Shown here: positions 62,037 to 64,000 of the stretch, piece after piece
How the letters are laid out: each line of letters opens with the position of its first letter
How positions within the stretch are numbered: the stretch's first letter is position 1
From: Flammeovirga agarivorans
GTDB taxonomy: Bacteria > Bacteroidota > Bacteroidia > Cytophagales > Flammeovirgaceae
DNA: 64,000 nt
NCBI RefSeq assembly: GCF_012641475.1
Contig: NZ_JABAIL010000005.1
Coordinates: 124,001-188,000 of the forward strand
Direction: 5' to 3'
Program-made: the position numbers and the translations under genes
The notes under the pieces: model-generated
Seen by the model: the letters and a program-made list of their open reading frames with translations, nothing else
What the model was told of the DNA's origin: nothing
Databases searched by the model: none

Positions 62037-64000
62037 CTAAAATGGCATCATGCCTCCTCTACGCATACCACCTCTTTCACCGCGTTCTCCCTTCGGGTTT
62101 GTTTTTCCTTTTGGACGGTATATAAATGATAGCATAAAGTATCTTGGTAATACATTATATGTACTGGTTTGTATATAACTTTCTGTAACAGTTCTACTAA
62201 TACTACTATTTTGATTGAGTATATCAGAGACTGAAAAACGAAATTCTCCTTGGCGTTTTTTAAACAGCTTATAGGCGATAGCAGCATTCCACTTATAAAT
62301 ATTCTCCTGTATTAAATCATCATCACCGATATAGATATTACCTGTAAACGAAGTACTTAATTGGAGTCTTTGAATTGGTTCTACTGTTAGTTTTGCTCGG
62401 ATTTTATTGTGTAGATAATTACCATTAAGAGTTTCATTCTGATCATTATTAATCCAATGATAAGTGGCCATTCCCGAAATATTGAAATCTACATTTTTAC
62501 TAATATTACTTGCTAGTTTAACCCCTTGACCTAATGAACTATCGAAAGTATACGATTGTAGATCATTAGTAATACCAACATTTCTAGTGTACCCGCCTGT
62601 AGTCATAAATGAAATATTGGTTTTAATAGGTCGAATAGGTTTAGAGTAAACTAAAATTCCTCTGGCAGTAAGATATCCATCTAAATTTACAGGGGCTGTA
62701 TAGGAAGAACCTTTCTTTAATGGTACTCCATTGATTGTAGTATCACTTTCAGCTATGAAAGAATATTGAGTGATCTTATTGTTGGTTTGCTGAGCTGTAA
62801 AATTCACAAAGAACAATTCTTTTCTAGCAATATTGAAATTTTTAAAATTGATACGCAGTACATGATTTTCTTCTCCTTCCAAATAAGGGTTACCTGTCGA
62901 AACATTTAATGGATCACTATAATCTACTACAGATTGTAAGTTGCTCACCGATGGAAGTGTTACATTTTTTTGATAAGAAAATCTTAACCTTTTACTTCTT
63001 GAAAAAGCATAGTTGATAAATACACTTGGTAGCAGATAACCAAAATTGGTACTAGTAACTTCCTCATAGGGATAAATACTTTCATTATGAAGAGTCGAAT
63101 ATTGATATTTTACTGCTGTTGTGATATTCAGTTTATCTTTCTTAAATAATAACCCCGCTTCAGGTCTATAAATATTCTGCTGAGATGTGAAAGTGCTGGA
63201 TAGGTCTTCTATAAATTCTCCTCCATCGATATTTTGTCCTAGTATATCATAAGTTTTTCGATCAGATTTCTGTTGTTCCCAACTCTGAAAATAATTCAAT
63301 TTCAACTGTAGATTTGTGGTTAACTTTTCTGTAAAAATAAGGTTGGCTGACGTTCTAAACTTTTCAGTTTCTCCAAGTATTCGCTGAGCTGTGGAATCAT
63401 TTTCGGTATTATCACTCTCATAATAATTGATGTTCGTAAATGCATCTTGATTGGTATTATCTTGATGGTAATACACTTTCCAATCCAAGGTGATAGTTCT
63501 TCCTTCTTGGTTTAACTTATGTCTCAATAAGAAACTATTATTGATATCAGCAGAGTTGGTTGTACTATAATCTGACATCACTGAGCTATTAAGAGCTGTT
63601 CCATCTTGAAGATTGGTATTTGATAAGCTAGAAGCAGAACTATTACTATTTTCAAGTTTAACAACAGGACGTATACGAATAGACGTATTTGGGTTGGCTT
63701 CATAATCTAACCGAAGGTTAAAGTTATGATTTTCCTTATGTGAATCTATATCAAGGATTTCATCTACCACTTGATTTGTTGACTCTGAAACAAAGTAATC
63801 TGTAGTGGAAGTTTCATCAGTTTCATTGTCCACAATCTTATAAGTATAACTTCCATTGACATCCCATTTATCTCCCCAAGAGTCGATATAATTTGTACCA
63901 AGAGAATGTGATGTGTTTATACCATTAGACTGAGCAGTTAAGTTGTTAGTGGGTCCATTACCATTACCTCTTCTTCCTCGACGTCCTCTTTTAGGACCTT
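62037..64000 (-). CDS. Outer-membrane beta-barrel protein (TonB-dependent receptor-like), 5' end outside the window
   Basis: The open frame runs without stop to the right edge of the window, so the N-terminus (signal, plug or carboxypeptidase-like domain) is missing; at least 654 residues are visible. The frame reads GRRGRRGNGNGPTNN at its left visible end, a Gly/Arg/Asn-rich loop of this family, then alternating beta strands (NYIDSWGDKWDVNGSYTYKI, then many YQY/F-ended strands). The C-terminal part GERGGMRRGGMMPF is Gly/Arg/Met-rich. It fits the outer-membrane beta-barrel/TonB-like receptors of Bacteroidota. It heads the operon with the Spy-like and lipoprotein genes. Confidence 0.85.
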   Translation of the reverse strand, partial: GPKRGRRGRRGNGNGPTNNLTAQSNGINTSHSLGTNYIDSWGDKWDVNGSYTYKIVDNETDETSTTDYFVSESTNQVVDEILDIDSHKENHNFNLRLDYEANPNTSIRIRPVVKLENSNSSASSLSNTNLQDGTALNSSVMSDYSTTNSADINNSFLLRHKLNQEGRTITLDWKVYYHQDNTNQDAFTNINYYESDNTENDSTAQRILGETEKFRTSANLIFTEKLTTNLQLKLNYFQSWEQQKSDRKTYDILGQNIDGGEFIEDLSSTFTSQQNIYRPEAGLLFKKDKLNITTAVKYQYSTLHNESIYPYEEVTSTNFGYLLPSVFINYAFSRSKRLRFSYQKNVTLPSVSNLQSVVDYSDPLNVSTGNPYLEGEENHVLRINFKNFNIARKELFFVNFTAQQTNNKITQYSFIAESDTTINGVPLKKGSSYTAPVNLDGYLTARGILVYSKPIRPIKTNISFMTTGGYTRNVGITNDLQSYTFDSSLGQGVKLASNISKNVDFNISGMATYHWINNDQNETLNGNYLHNKIRAKLTVEPIQRLQLSTSFTGNIYIGDDDLIQENIYKWNAAIAYKLFKKRQGEFRFSVSDILNQNSSISRTVTESYIQTSTYNVLPRYFMLSFIYRPKGKTNPKGERGERGGMRRGGMMPF

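Noticed and set aside
62037-63833. GTG at 63833 as the true start of the outer-membrane protein gene
   Set aside because: The reading frame stays open upstream to the window edge with typical barrel sequence, so the gene is cut, not started, here.

Overview
The window is AT-rich chromosomal DNA of a Bacteroidota bacterium, most likely a marine gliding member of the Cytophagales (Flammeovirga-like; the genus is inferred, not proven). Supporting signs are promoters of the Bacteroidota type (TTTG ... TAnnTTTG) before the tRNA, ppiD-like, L25 and S16 genes, the gliding genes gldD and gldE beside ssb and mutY, a BatD protein, DUF4286 and DUF2795 proteins, a ribosomal protein S16 with a long acidic tail, and SusC/TonB-type outer-membrane barrels. 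I see no phage, insertion sequence or CRISPR array.

Layout. 0.2-12.4 kb: flavin reductase, phosphosulfolactate synthase (ComA), then a minus-strand envelope-polysaccharide block (OPX lipoprotein, tyrosine autokinase, PHP-type tyrosine phosphatase, SDR epimerase, TPR protein), then a redox block (DsbD, DUF4286, lipoprotein peroxiredoxin). 12.8-23.1 kb: an Hpt protein, queG, batD plus a lipoprotein, era, recQ, an orphan response regulator with a TPR partner, and a second, divergent Hpt-like protein. 23.4-24.1 kb: a five-gene tRNA cluster Gly-Leu-Gly-Leu-Gly with an exact 187-bp duplication. 24.2-35.5 kb: PpiD/SurA-like foldase, mnmD, nadD, M1 aminopeptidase, hslV, a PLP deaminase, prs, L25 and a hydrolase. 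35.5-51.6 kb: DUF5916 outer-membrane protein, fused SpmA/SpmB, a PorE-like TPR/propeller/OmpA protein, a secreted two-repeat protein, ispD, a second orphan response regulator, gldD-gldE-ssb-mutY, DUF2062, rhomboid and rpsP.

52.3-60.4 kb is the most interesting part: a minus-strand secretion island. A HlyD-type adaptor, a C39-peptidase ABC exporter, a small HTH protein and a TolC-type channel form a complete type I export line. Directly downstream lie three very short genes. Two encode textbook double-glycine leader peptides (38- and 36-residue predicted products with GxxxG motifs, one with a CxxxC pair). The third encodes a 46-residue membrane peptide without leader that shares its C-terminal motif GEKIGEF with the second. 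A second copy of this leaderless peptide lies 2.2 kb further on, after a 180-residue unknown protein and a fused C39-like/VKOR/thioredoxin membrane protein that could form the disulfide. I propose a two-peptide, class IIb-like bacteriocin or microcin system of a Gram-negative Bacteroidota, with the leaderless paralogues as candidate immunity or partner peptides. The VKOR and 180-residue genes are far richer in A+T than their surroundings.

60.8-64.0 kb: a minus-strand operon of an outer-membrane beta-barrel protein (cut by the window end), a Spy/CpxP-like periplasmic protein and a small lipoprotein.
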